A stretch of 64,000 nt of DNA from Eutrigla gurnardus (taxonomy: Eukaryota; Chordata; Actinopteri; Perciformes; Triglidae): assembly GCA_963514095.1 (NCBI GenBank), contig CAUPSS010000067.1:188501-252500 (forward strand), written 5' to 3'. How positions within the stretch are numbered: position 1 is the first letter of the stretch; each line of letters opens with the position of its first letter. A program made the position numbers and the translations under genes. The notes beneath the pieces are model-generated. The model had not been told where the DNA came from. It made no database searches and saw only the letters and a list, made by a program, of their open reading frames with translations. Positions 11,745-24,460 of this stretch are shown here, piece by piece.

Positions 11745-14700
11745 AGACTGGTTACCTGTCTGTCTCTACATGTCTCCCTGTGATAGACTGGTCACCTGTC
11801 TGTCTCTACATGTCTCCCTGTGATAGACTGGTTACCTGTCTGTCTTTACATGTCTCCCTGTGATAGACTGGTTACCTGTCTGTCTCTACATGTCTCCCTG
11901 TGATAGACTGGTTACCTGTCTGTCTCTACATGTCTCCCTGTGATAGACTGGTTACCTGTCTGTCTCTACATGTCCCCCTGTGATAGACTGGTTACCTGTC
12001 TGTCTCTACATGTCTCCCTGTGATAGACTGGTTACCTGTCTGTCTCTACATGTCTCCCTGTGATAGACTGGTTACCTGTCTGTCTCTACATGTCCCCCTG
12101 TGATAGACTGGTTACCTGTCTGTCTCTACATGTCCCCCTGTGATAGACTGGTTACCTGTCTGTCTCTACATGTCCCCCTGTGTTAGACTGGTTACCTGTC
12201 TGTCTCTACATGTCTCCCTGTGATAGACTGGTTACCTGTCTGTCTCTACATGTCGGCCCCATGATAGACTGGTTACCTGTCTGTCTCTACATGTCTCCCT
12301 GTGATAGACTGGTTACCTGTCTGTCTCTACATGTCTTCCTGTGATAGACTGGTTACCTGTCTGTCTCTACATGTCTCCCTGTGATAGACTGGTTACCTGT
12401 CTGTCTCTACATGTCCCCCTGTGATAGACTGGTTACCTGTCTGTCTCTACATGTCTCCCTGTGATAGACTGGTTACCTGTCTGTCTCTACATGTCGGCCC
12501 CGTGATAGACTGGTTACCTGTCTGTCTCTACATGTCTCCCTGTGATAGACTGGTTACCTGTCTGTCTCTACATGTCTCCCTGTGATAGACTGGTTACCTG
12601 TCTGTCTCTACATGTCCCCCTGTGATAGACTGGTTACCTGTCGGTCTCTACATGTCTCCCTGTGATAGACTGGTTACCTGTCTGTCTCCACATGTCTCCA
12701 TGTGATAGACTGGTTACCTGTCTGTCTCTACATGTCCCCCTGTGATAGACTGGTTACCTGTCGGTCTCTACATGTCTCCCTGTGATAGACTGGTTACCTG
12801 TCTGTCTCTACATGTCTCCCTGTGATAGACTGGTTACGTGTCTGTCTCCACATGTCTCCATGTGATAGACTGGTTACCTGTCTGTCTCTACATGTCAGCC
12901 CTATGATAGACTGGTTACCTGTCTGTCTCTACATGTCAGCCCTGTGATAGACTGGTTACCTGTCTGTCTCTACATGTCAGCCCTGTGATAGACTGGTTAC
13001 CTGTCTGTCTGTACATGTCTCCCTGTGATAGACTGGTTACCTGTCTGTCTCTACATGTCTCCCTGTGATAGACTGGTTACCTGTCTGTCTCTACATGTCA
13101 GCCCTGTGATAGACTGGTTACCTGTCTGTCTCTACATGTCTCCCTGTGATAGACTGGTTACCTGTCTGTCTCTACATGTCTCCCTGTGATAGACTGGTTA
13201 CGTGTCTGTCTCCACATGTCTCCATGTGATAGACTGGTTACCTGTCTGTCTCTACATGTCAGCCCTATGATAGACTGGTTACCTGTCTGTCTCTACATGT
13301 CAGCCCTATGATAGACTGGTTACCTGTCTGTCTCTACATGTCAGCCCTGTGATAGACTGGTTACCTGTCTGTCTCTACATGTCAGCCCTGTGATAGACTG
13401 GTTACCTGTCTGTCTGTACATGTCTCCCTGTGATAGACTGGTTACCTGTCTGTCTCTACATGTCTCCCTGTGATAGACTGGTTACCTGTCTGTCTCTACA
13501 TGTCAGCCCTGTGATAGACTGGTTACCTGTCTGTCTCTACATGTCTCCCTGTGATAGACTGGTTACCTGTCTGTCTCTACATGTCTCCCTGTGATAGACT
13601 GGTCACCTGTCTGTCTCTACATGTCTCCCTGTGATAGACTGGTTACCTGTCTGTCTCTACATGTCTCCCTGTGATAGACTGGTTACCTGTCTGTCTCTAC
13701 ATGTCTCCCTGTGATAGACTGGTTACCTGTCTGTCTCTACATGTCTCCCTGTGATAGACTGGTTACCTGTCTGTCTCTACATGTCCCCCTGTGATAGACT
13801 GGTTACCTGTCTGTCTCTACATGTCTCCCTGTGATAGACTGGTTACCTGTCTGTCTCTACATGTCTCCCTGTGATAGACTGGTTACCTGTCTGTCTCTAC
13901 ATGTCCCCCTGTGATAGACTGGTTACCTGTCTGTCTCTACATGTCTCCCTGTGATAGACTGGTTACCTGTCTGTCTCTACATGTCGGCCCCATGATAGAC
14001 TGGTTACCTGTCTGTCTCTACATGTCTCCCTGTGATAGACTGGTTACCTGTCTGTCTCTACATGTCTCCCTGTGATAGACTGGTTACCTGTCTGTCTCTA
14101 CATGTCAGCCCTGTGATAGACTGGTTGCCTGTCTGTCTCTACATGTCAGCCCTGTGATAGACTGGTTACCTGTCTGTCTCTACATGTCTCCCTGTGATAG
14201 ACTGGTTACCTGTCTGTCTCTACATGTCTCCCTGTGATAGACTGGTTACCTGTCTGTCTCTACATGTCAGCCCTGTGATAGACTGGTCACCTGTCTCTCT
14301 CTACATGTCAGCCCTGTGATAGACTGGTCACCTGTCTGTCTCTACATGTCAGCCCTTTGATAGACTGGTTACCTGTCTGTCTCTACATGTCTCCCTGTGA
14401 TAGACTGGTTACCTGTCTGTCTCTAAATGTCGGCCCCGTGATAGACTGGTTACCTGTCTGTCTCTACATGTCTCCCTGTGATAGACTGGTTACCTGTCTG
14501 TCTCTACATGTCTCCCTGTGATAGACTGGTTACCTGTCTGTCTCTACATGTCTCCCTGTGATAGACTGGTTACCTGTCTGTCTCTACATGTCCCCCTGTG
14601 AAAGACTGGTTACCTGTCTGTCTCTACATGTCTCCCTGTGATAGACTGGTTACCTGTCTGTCTCTACATGTCCCCCTGTGATAGACTGGTTACCTGTCTG

Positions 14701-17529
14701 TCTCTACATGTCTCCCTGTGATAGACTGGTCACCTGTCTGTCTCTACATGTCTCCCTGTGATAGACTGGTTACCTGTCTGTCTTTACATGTCTCCCTGTG
14801 ATAGACTGGTTACCTGTCTGTCTCTCCATGTCTCCCTGTGATAGACTGGTTACCTATCTGTCTCTACATGTCTCCCTGTGATAGACTGGTTACCTGTCTG
14901 TCTCTACATGTCCCCCTGTGATAGACTGGTTACCTGTCTGTCTCTACATGTCTCCCTGTGATAGACTGGTTACCTGTCTGTCTCTACATGTCAGCCCTGT
15001 GATAGACTGGTTACCTGTCTGTCTCTACATGTCAGCCCTGTGATAGACTGGTTACCTGTCTGTCTGTACATGTCTCCCTGTGATAGACTGGTTACCTGTC
15101 TGTCTCTACATGTCTCCCTGTGATAGACTGGTTACCTGTCTGTCTCTACATGTCAGCCCTGTGATAGACTGGTTACCTGTCTGTCTTTACATGTCTCCCT
15201 GTGATAGACTGGTTACCTGTCTGTCTCTACATGTCTCCCTGTGATAGACTGGTTACCTGTCTGTCTCTACATGTCTCCCTGTGATAGACTGGTTACCTGT
15301 CTGTCTCTACATGTCCCCCTGTGATAGACTGGTTACCTGTCTGTCTCTACATGTCTCCCTGTGATAGACTGGTTACCTGTCTGTCTCTACATGTCTCCCT
15401 GTGATAGACTGGTTACCTGTCTGTCTCTACATGTCCCCCTGTGATAGACTGGTTACCTGTCTGTCTCTACATGTCTCCCTGTGATAGACTGGTTACCTGT
15501 CTGTCTCTACATGTCGGCCCCATGATAGACTGGTTACCTGTCTGTCTCTACATGTCTCCCTGTGATAGACTGGTTACCTGTCTGTCTCTACATGTCTCCC
15601 TGTGATAGACTGGTTACCTGTCTGTCTCTACATGTCAGCCCTGTGATAGACTGGTTGCCTGTCTGTCTCTACATGTCAGCCCTGTGATAGACTGGTTACC
15701 TGTCTGTCTCTACATGTCTCCCTGTGATAGACTGGTTACCTGTCTGTCTCTACATGTCTCCCTGTGATAGACTGGTTACCTGTCTGTCTCTACATGTCAG
15801 CCCTGTGATAGACTGGTCACCTGTCTCTCTCTACATGTCAGCCCTGTGATAGACTGGTCACCTGTCTGTCTCTACATGTCAGCCCTGTGATAGACTGGTC
15901 ACCTGTCTGTCTCTACATGTCAGCCCTGTGATAGACTGGTTACCTGTCTGTCTCTACATGTCTCCCTGTGATAGACTGGTTACCTGTCTGTCTCTAAATG
16001 TCGGCCCCGTGATAGACTGGTTACCTATCTGTCTCTACATGTCTCCCTGTGATAGACTGGTTACCTGTCTGTCTCTACATGTCAGCCCTGTGATAGACTG
16101 GTTACCTGTCTGTCTCTACATGTCTCCCTGTGATAGACTGGTTACCTGTCTGTCTCTAAATGTCGGCCCCGTGATAGACTGGTTACCTGTCTGTCTCTAC
16201 ATGTCTCCCTGTGATAGACTGGTTACCTGTCTGTCTCTACATGTCTCCCTGTGATAGACTGGTTACCTGTCTGTCTCTACATGTCTCCCTGTGATAGACT
16301 GGTTACCTGTCTGTCTCTACATGTCCCCCTGTGAAAGACTGGTTACCTGTCTGTCTCTACATGTCTCCCTGTGATAGACTGGTTACCTGTCTGTCTCTAC
16401 ATGTCCCCCTGTGATAGACTGGTTACCTGTCTGTCTCTACATGTCTCCCTGTGATAGACTGGTCACCTGTCTGTCTCTACATGTCTCCCTGTGATAGACT
16501 GGTTACCTGTCTGTCTTTACATGTCTCCCTGTGATAGACTGGTTACCTGTCTGTCTCTCCATGTCTCCCTGTGATAGACTGGTTACCTATCTGTCTCTAC
16601 ATGTCTCCCTGTGATAGACTGGTTACCTGTCTGTCTCTACATGTCCCCCTGTGATAGACTGGTTACCTGTCTGTCTCTACATGTCTCCCTGTGATAGACT
16701 GGTTACCTGTCTGTCTCTACATGTCAGCCCTGTGATAGACTGGTTACCTGTCTGTCTCTACATGTCAGCCCTGTGATAGACTGGTTACCTGTCTGTCTGT
16801 ACATGTCTCCCTGTGATAGACTGGTTACCTGTCTGTCTCTACATGTCTCCCTGTGATAGACTGGTTACCTGTCTGTCTCTACATGTCAGCCCTGTGATAG
16901 ACTGGTTACCTGTCTGTCTTTACATGTCTCCCTGTGATAGACTGGTTACCTGTCTGTCTCTACATGTCTCCCTGTGATAGACTGGTTACCTGTCTGTCTC
17001 TACATGTCTCCCTGTGATAGACTGGTTACCTGTCTGTCTCTACATGTCCCCCTGTGATAGACTGGTTACCTGTCTGTCTCTACATGTCTCCCTGTGATAG
17101 ACTGGTTACCTGTCTGTCTCTACATGTCTCCCTGTGATAGACTGGTTACCTGTCTGTCTCTACATGTCCCCCTGTGATAGACTGGTTACCTGTCTGTCTC
17201 TACATGTCTCCCTGTGATAGACTGGTTACCTGTCTGTCTCTACATGTCGGCCCCATGATAGACTGGTTACCTGTCTGTCTCTACATGTCTCCCTGTGATA
17301 GACTGGTTACCTGTCTGTCTCTACATGTCTCCCTGTGATAGACTGGTTACCTGTCTGTCTCTACATGTCAGCCCTGTGATAGACTGGTTGCCTGTCTGTC
17401 TCTACATGTCAGCCCTGTGATAGACTGGTTACCTGTCTGTCTCTACATGTCTCCCTGTGATAGACTGGTTACCTGTCTGTCTCTACATGTCTCCCTGTGA
17501 TAGACTGGTTACCTGTCTGTCTCTACATG

Positions 17530-20500
17530 TCAGCCCTGTGATAGACTGGTTACCTGTCTGTCTGTACATGTCTCCCTGTGATAGACTGGTTACCTGTCTG
17601 TCTCTACATGTCTCCCTGTGATAGACTGGTTACCTGTCTGTCTCTACATGTCAGCCCTGTGATAGACTGGTTACCTGTCTGTCTTTACATGTCTCCCTGT
17701 GATAGACTGGTTACCTGTCTGTCTCTACATGTCTCCCTGTGATAGACTGGTTACCTGTCTGTCTCTACATGTCTCCCTGTGATAGACTGGTTACCTGTCT
17801 GTCTCTACATGTCCCCCTGTGATAGACTGGTTACCTGTCTGTCTCTACATGTCTCCCTGTGATAGACTGGTTACCTGTCTGTCTCTACATGTCTCCCTGT
17901 GATAGACTGGTTACCTGTCTGTCTCTACATGTCCCCCTGTGATAGACTGGTTACCTGTCTGTCTCTACATGTCTCCCTGTGATAGACTGGTTACCTGTCT
18001 GTCTCTACATGTCGGCCCCATGATAGACTGGTTACCTGTCTGTCTCTACATGTCTCCCTGTGATAGACTGGTTACCTGTCTGTCTCTACATGTCTCCCTG
18101 TGATAGACTGGTTACCTGTCTGTCTCTACATGTCAGCCCTGTGATAGACTGGTTGCCTGTCTGTCTCTACATGTCAGCCCTGTGATAGACTGGTTACCTG
18201 TCTGTCTCTACATGTCTCCCTGTGATAGACTGGTTACCTGTCTGTCTCTACATGTCTCCCTGTGATAGACTGGTTACCTGTCTGTCTCTACATGTCAGCC
18301 CTGTGATAGACTGGTCACCTGTCTCTCTCTACATGTCAGCCCTGTGATAGACTGGTCACCTGTCTGTCTCTACATGTCAGCCCTGTGATAGACTGGTTAC
18401 CTGTCTGTCTCTACATGTCTCCCTGTGATAGACTGGTTACCTGTCTGTCTCTAAATGTCGGCCCCGTGATAGACTGGTTACCTATCTGTCTCTACATGTC
18501 TCCCTGTGATAGACTGGTTACCTGTCTGTCTCTACATGTCTCCCTGTGATAGACTGGTTACCTGTCTGTCTCTACATGTCCCCCTGTGAAAGACTGGTTA
18601 CCTGTCGGTCTCTACATGTCTCCCTGTGATAGACTGGTTACCTGTCTGTCTCTACATGTCTCCCTGTGATAGACTGGTTACCTGTCTGTCTCTACATGTC
18701 CCCCTGTGATAGACTGGTTACCTGTCTGTCTCTACATGTCTCCCTGTGATAGACTGGTCACCTGTCTGTCTCTACATGTCTCCCTGTGATAGACTGGTTA
18801 CCTGTCTGTCTTTACATGTCTCCCTGTGATAGACTGGTTACCTGTCTGTCTCTCCATGTCTCCCTGTGATAGACTGGTTACCTGTCTGTCTCTACATGTC
18901 TCCCTGTGATAGACTGGTTACCTGTCTGTCTCTACATGTCCCCCTGTGATAGACTGGTTACCTGTCTGTCTCTACATGTCTCCATGTGATAGACTGGTTA
19001 CCTGTCTGTCGCTACATGTCTCCCTGTGATAGACTGGTTAACTGTATGTCTCTACATGTCCCCCTGTGATAGACTGGTTACCTGTCTGTCTCTACATGTC
19101 TCCCTGTGATAGACTGGTTACCTGTCTGTCTCTACATGTCTCCCTGTGATAGACTGGTTACCTGTCTGTCTCTACATGTCAGCCCTGTGATAGACTGGTT
19201 ACCTGTCTGTCTCTACATGTCTCTCTGTGATAGACTGGTCACCTGTCTGTCTCTACATGTCAGCCCTATGATAGACTGGTTACCTGTCTGTCTCTACACG
19301 TCAGCCCTGTGATAGACTGGTTACCTGTCTGTCTCTACATGTCAGCCCTGTGATAGACTGGTTACCTGTCTGTCTGTACATGTCTCCCTGTGATAGACTG
19401 GTTACCTGTCTGTCTTTACATGTCTCCCTGTGATAGACTGGTTACCTGTCTGTCTCTACATGTCTCCCTGTGATAGACTGGTTACCTGTCTGTCTGTACA
19501 TGTCTCCCTGTGATAGACTGGTTACCTGTCTGTCTCTACATGTCTCCCTGTGATAGACTGGTTACCTGTCTGTCTCTACATGTCAGCCCTGTGATAGACT
19601 GGTTACCTGTCTGTCTCTACATGTCTCCCTGTGATAGACTGGTCACCTGTCTGTCTCTACATGTCAGCCCTATGATAGACTGGTTACCTGTCTGTCTCTA
19701 CACGTCAGCCCTGTGATAGACTGGTTACCTGTCTGTCTCTACATGTCAGCCCTGTGATAGACTGGTTACCTGTCTGTCTGTACATGTCTCCCTGTGATAG
19801 ACTGGTTACCTGTCTGTCTCTACATGTCTCCCTGTGATAGACTGGTTACCTGTCTGTCTCTACATGTCAGCCCTGTGATAGACTGGTTACCTGTCTGTCT
19901 CTACATGTCTCCCTGTGATAGACTGGTCACCTGTCTGTCTCTACATGTCAGCCCTATGATAGACTGGTTACCTGTCTGTCTCTACACGTCAGCCCTGTGA
20001 TAGACTGGTTACCTGTCTGTCTCTACATGTCAGCCCTGTGATAGACTGGTTACCTGTCTGTCTGTACATGTCTCCCTGTGATAGACTGGTTACCTGTCTG
20101 TCTCTACATGTCTCCCTGTGATAGACTGGTTACCTGTCTGTCTCTACATGTCAGCCCTGTGATAGACTGGTTACCTGTCTGTCTCTACATGTCTCCCTGT
20201 GATAGACTGGTTACCTGTCTGTCTCTACATGTCTCCCTGTGATAGACTGGTCACCTGTCTGTCTCTACATGTCTCCCTGTGATAGACTGGTTACCTGTCT
20301 GTCTTTACATGTCTCCCTGTGATAGACTGGTTACCTGTCTGTCTCTACATGTCTCCCTGTGATAGACTGGTTACCTGTCTGTCTCTACATGTCTCCCTGT
20401 GATAGACTGGTTACCTGTCTGTCTCTACATGTCCCCCTGTGATAGACTGGTTACCTGTCTGTCTCTACATGTCTCCCTGTGATAGACTGGTTACCTGTCT

Positions 20501-21277
20501 GTCTCTACATGTCTCCCTGTGATAGACTGGTTACCTGTCTGTCTCTACATGTCCCCCTGTGATAGACTGGTTACCTGTCTGTCTCTACATGTCTCCCTGT
20601 GATAGACTGGTTACCTGTCTGTCTCTACATGTCGGCCCCATGATAGACTGGTTACCTGTCTGTCTCTACATGTCTCCCTGTGATAGACTGGTTACCTGTC
20701 TGTCTCTACATGTCTTCCTGTGATAGACTGGTTACCTGTCTGTCTCTACATGTCTCCCTGTGATAGACTGGTTACCTGTCTGTCTCTACATGTCCCCCTG
20801 TGATAGACTGGTTACCTGTCTGTCTCTACATGTCTCCCTGTGATAGACTGGTTACCTGTCTGTCTCTACATGTCGGCCCCGTGATAGACTGGTTACCTGT
20901 CTGTCTCTACATGTCTCCCTGTGATAGACTGGTTACCTGTCTGTCTCTACATGTCTCCCTGTGATAGACTGGTTACCTGTCTGTCTGTACATGTCTCCCT
21001 GTGATAGACTGGTTACCTGTCTGTCTCTACATGTCTCCCTGTGATAGACTGGTTACCTGTCTGTCTCTACATGTCAGCCCTGTGATAGACTGGTTACCTG
21101 TCTGTCTCTACATGTCTCCCTGTGATAGACTGGTTACCTGTCTGTCTCTACATGTCTCCCTGTGATAGACTGGTTACGTGTCTGTCTCCACATGTCTCCA
21201 TGTGATAGACTGGTTACCTGTCTGTCTCTACATGTCAGCCCTATGATAGACTGGTTACCTGTCTGTCTCTACATGTC
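17530..21277 (+). repeat. 3.75-kb block, copy of 24,461-28,208 (offset 6,931 bp)
   Basis: Markers at a constant 6,931-bp offset: TCTGTAC at 17,564 and 24,495, GTCTCTCTC at 18,321 and 25,252, GTTAACTGTATG at 19,041 and 25,972, and TTACGTG at 21,176 and 28,107. The 404-bp and 284-bp sub-duplications near 19,106-20,000 are preserved in both. The right end is where this copy has a CAGCCCTG unit and the other a CCCCCTG unit. One of the longest matched pairs in the window. Confidence 0.86.
19106..20000 (+). repeat. Nested 404-bp and 284-bp sub-duplications
   Basis: A five-unit module (TCTCCCTG, TCTCCCTG, CAGCCCTG, TCTCCCTG with GGTCACC, CAGCCCTATG, ending in TACACGTC) occurs at 19,106, 19,510 and 19,794, spaced by 404 bp (10 monomers, 4 long) and 284 bp (7 monomers, 4 long). 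The same triple is present at 26,037, 26,441 and 26,725. Pairs spaced 404 bp are at 10,931 and 11,335 and at 31,918 and 32,322; a pair spaced 284 bp is at 41,300 and 41,584. Single copies are at 6,813, 9,239 and 35,259. Copy number of this small segment varies between the larger blocks. Confidence 0.85.
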
Positions 21278-24200
21278 AGCCCTGTGATAGACTGGTTACC
21301 TGTCTGTCTCTACATGTCAGCCCTGTGATAGACTGGTTACCTGTCTGTCTGTACATGTCTCCCTGTGATAGACTGGTTACCTGTCTGTCTCTACATGTCT
21401 CCCTGTGATAGACTGGTTACCTGTCTGTCTCTACATGTCAGCCCTGTGATAGACTGGTTACCTGTCTGTCTCTACATGTCTCCCTGTGATAGACTGGTTA
21501 CCTGTCTGTCTCTACATGTCTCCCTGTGATAGACTGGTTACGTGTCTGTCTCCACATGTCTCCATGTGATAGACTGGTTACCTGTCTGTCTCTACATGTC
21601 AGCCCTATGATAGACTGGTTACCTGTCTGTCTCTACATGTCAGCCCTATGATAGACTGGTTACCTGTCTGTCTCTACATGTCAGCCCTGTGATAGACTGG
21701 TTACCTGTCTGTCTCTACATGTCAGCCCTGTGATAGACTGGTTACCTGTCTGTCTGTACATGTCTCCCTGTGATAGACTGGTTACCTGTCTGTCTCTACA
21801 TGTCTCCCTGTGATAGACTGGTTACCTGTCTGTCTCTACATGTCAGCCCTGTGATAGACTGGTTACCTGTCTGTCTCTACATGTCTCCCTGTGATAGACT
21901 GGTTACCTGTCTGTCTCTACATGACTCCCTGTGATAGACTGGTCACCTGTCTGTCTCTACATGTCTCCCTGTGATAGACTGGTTACCTGTCTGTCTCTAC
22001 ATGTCTCCCTGTTATAGACTGGTTACCTGTCTGTCTCTACATGTCTCCCTGTGATAGACTGGTTACCTGTCTGTCTCTACATGTCTCCCTGTGATAGACT
22101 GGTTACCTGTCTGTCTCTACATGTCAGCCCTGTGATAGACTGGTCACCTGTCTCTCTCTACATGTCAGCCCTGTGATAGACTGGTCACCTGTCTGTCTCT
22201 ACATGTCAGCCCTTTGATAGACTGGTTACCTGTCTGTCTCTACATGTCTCCCTGTGATAGACTGGTTACCTGTCTGTCTCTAAATGTCGGCCCCGTGATA
22301 GACTGGTTACCTGTCTGTCTCTACATGTCTCCCTGTGATAGACTGGTTACCTGTCTGTCTCTACATGTCTCCCTGTGATAGACTGGTTACCTGTCTGTCT
22401 CTACATGTCTCCCTGTGATAGACTGGTTACCTGTCTGTCTCTACATGTCCCCCTGTGAAAGACTGGTTACCTGTCTGTCTCTACATGTCTCCCTGTGATA
22501 GACTGGTTACCTGTCTGTCTCTACATGTCCCCCTGTGATAGACTGGTTACCTGTCTGTCTCTACATGTCTCCCTGTGATAGACTGGTCACCTGTCTGTCT
22601 CTACATGTCTCCCTGTGATAGACTGGTTACGTGTCTGTCTCCACATGTCTCCATGTGATAGACTGGTTACCTGTCTGTCTCTACATGTCAGCCCTATGAT
22701 AGACTGGTTACCTGTCTGTCTCTACATGTCAGCCCTATGATAGACTGGTTACCTGTCTGTCTCTACATGTCAGCCCTGTGATAGACTGGTTACCTGTCTG
22801 TCTCTACATGTCAGCCCTGTGATAGACTGGTTACCTGTCTGTCTGTACATGTCTCCCTGTGATAGACTGGTTACCTGTCTGTCTCTACATGTCTCCCTGT
22901 GATAGACTGGTTACCTGTCTGTCTCTACATGTCAGCCCTGTGATAGACTGGTTACCTGTCTGTCTCTACATGTCTCCCTGTGATAGACTGGTTACCTGTC
23001 TGTCTCTACATGTCTCCCTGTGATAGACTGGTCACCTGTCTGTCTCTACATGTCTCCCTGTGATAGACTGGTTACCTGTCTGTCTCTACATGTCTCCCTG
23101 TGATAGACTGGTTACCTGTCTGTCTCTACATGTCTCCCTGTGATAGACTGGTTACCTGTCTGTCTCTACATGTCTCCCTGTGATAGACTGGTTACCTGTC
23201 TGTCTCTACATGTCCCCCTGTGATAGACTGGTTACCTGTCTGTCTCTACATGTCTCCCTGTGATAGACTGGTTACCTGTCTGTCTCTACATGTCTCCCTG
23301 TGATAGACTGGTTACCTGTCTGTCTCTACATGTCCCCCTGTGATAGACTGGTTACCTGTCTGTCTCTACATGTCTCCCTGTGATAGACTGGTTACCTGTC
23401 TGTCTCTACATGTCGGCCCCATGATAGACTGGTTACCTGTCTGTCTCTACATGTCTCCCTGTGATAGACTGGTTACCTGTCTGTCTCTACATGTCTCCCT
23501 GTGATAGACTGGTTACCTGTCTGTCTCTACATGTCAGCCCTGTGATAGACTGGTTGCCTGTCTGTCTCTACATGTCAGCCCTGTGATAGACTGGTTACCT
23601 GTCTGTCTCTACATGTCTCCCTGTGATAGACTGGTTACCTGTCTGTCTCTACATGTCTCCCTGTGATAGACTGGTTACCTGTCTGTCTCTACATGTCAGC
23701 CCTGTGATAGACTGGTCACCTGTCTCTCTCTACATGTCAGCCCTGTGATAGACTGGTCACCTGTCTGTCTCTACATGTCAGCCCTTTGATAGACTGGTTA
23801 CCTGTCTGTCTCTACATGTCTCCCTGTGATAGACTGGTTACCTGTCTGTCTCTAAATGTCGGCCCCGTGATAGACTGGTTACCTGTCTGTCTCTACATGT
23901 CTCCCTGTGATAGACTGGTTACCTGTCTGTCTCTACATGTCTCCCTGTGATAGACTGGTTACCTGTCTGTCTCTACATGTCTCCCTGTGATAGACTGGTT
24001 ACCTGTCTGTCTCTACATGTCCCCCTGTGAAAGACTGGTTACCTGTCTGTCTCTACATGTCTCCCTGTGATAGACTGGTTACCTGTCTGTCTCTACATGT
24101 CCCCCTGTGATAGACTGGTTACCTGTCTGTCTCTACATGTCTCCCTGTGATAGACTGGTCACCTGTCTGTCTCTACATGTCTCCCTGTGATAGACTGGTT

Positions 24201-24460
24201 ACCTGTCTGTCTTTACATGTCTCCCTGTGATAGACTGGTTACCTGTCTGTCTCTCCATGTCTCCCTGTGATAGACTGGTTACCTATCTGTCTCTACATGT
24301 CTCCCTGTGATAGACTGGTTACCTGTCTGTCTCTACATGTCCCCCTGTGATAGACTGGTTACCTGTCTGTCTCTACATGTCTCCCTGTGATAGACTGGTT
24401 ACCTGTCTGTCTCTACATGTCAGCCCTGTGATAGACTGGTTACCTGTCTGTCTCTACATG

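Noticed and set aside
15928..16254. Longest open frame, 108 codons, plus strand
   Set aside because: It is pure satellite with a 27-residue period produced by alternating 40/41-bp units. No start context, intron signal, domain or non-repeat residue pattern supports a gene.
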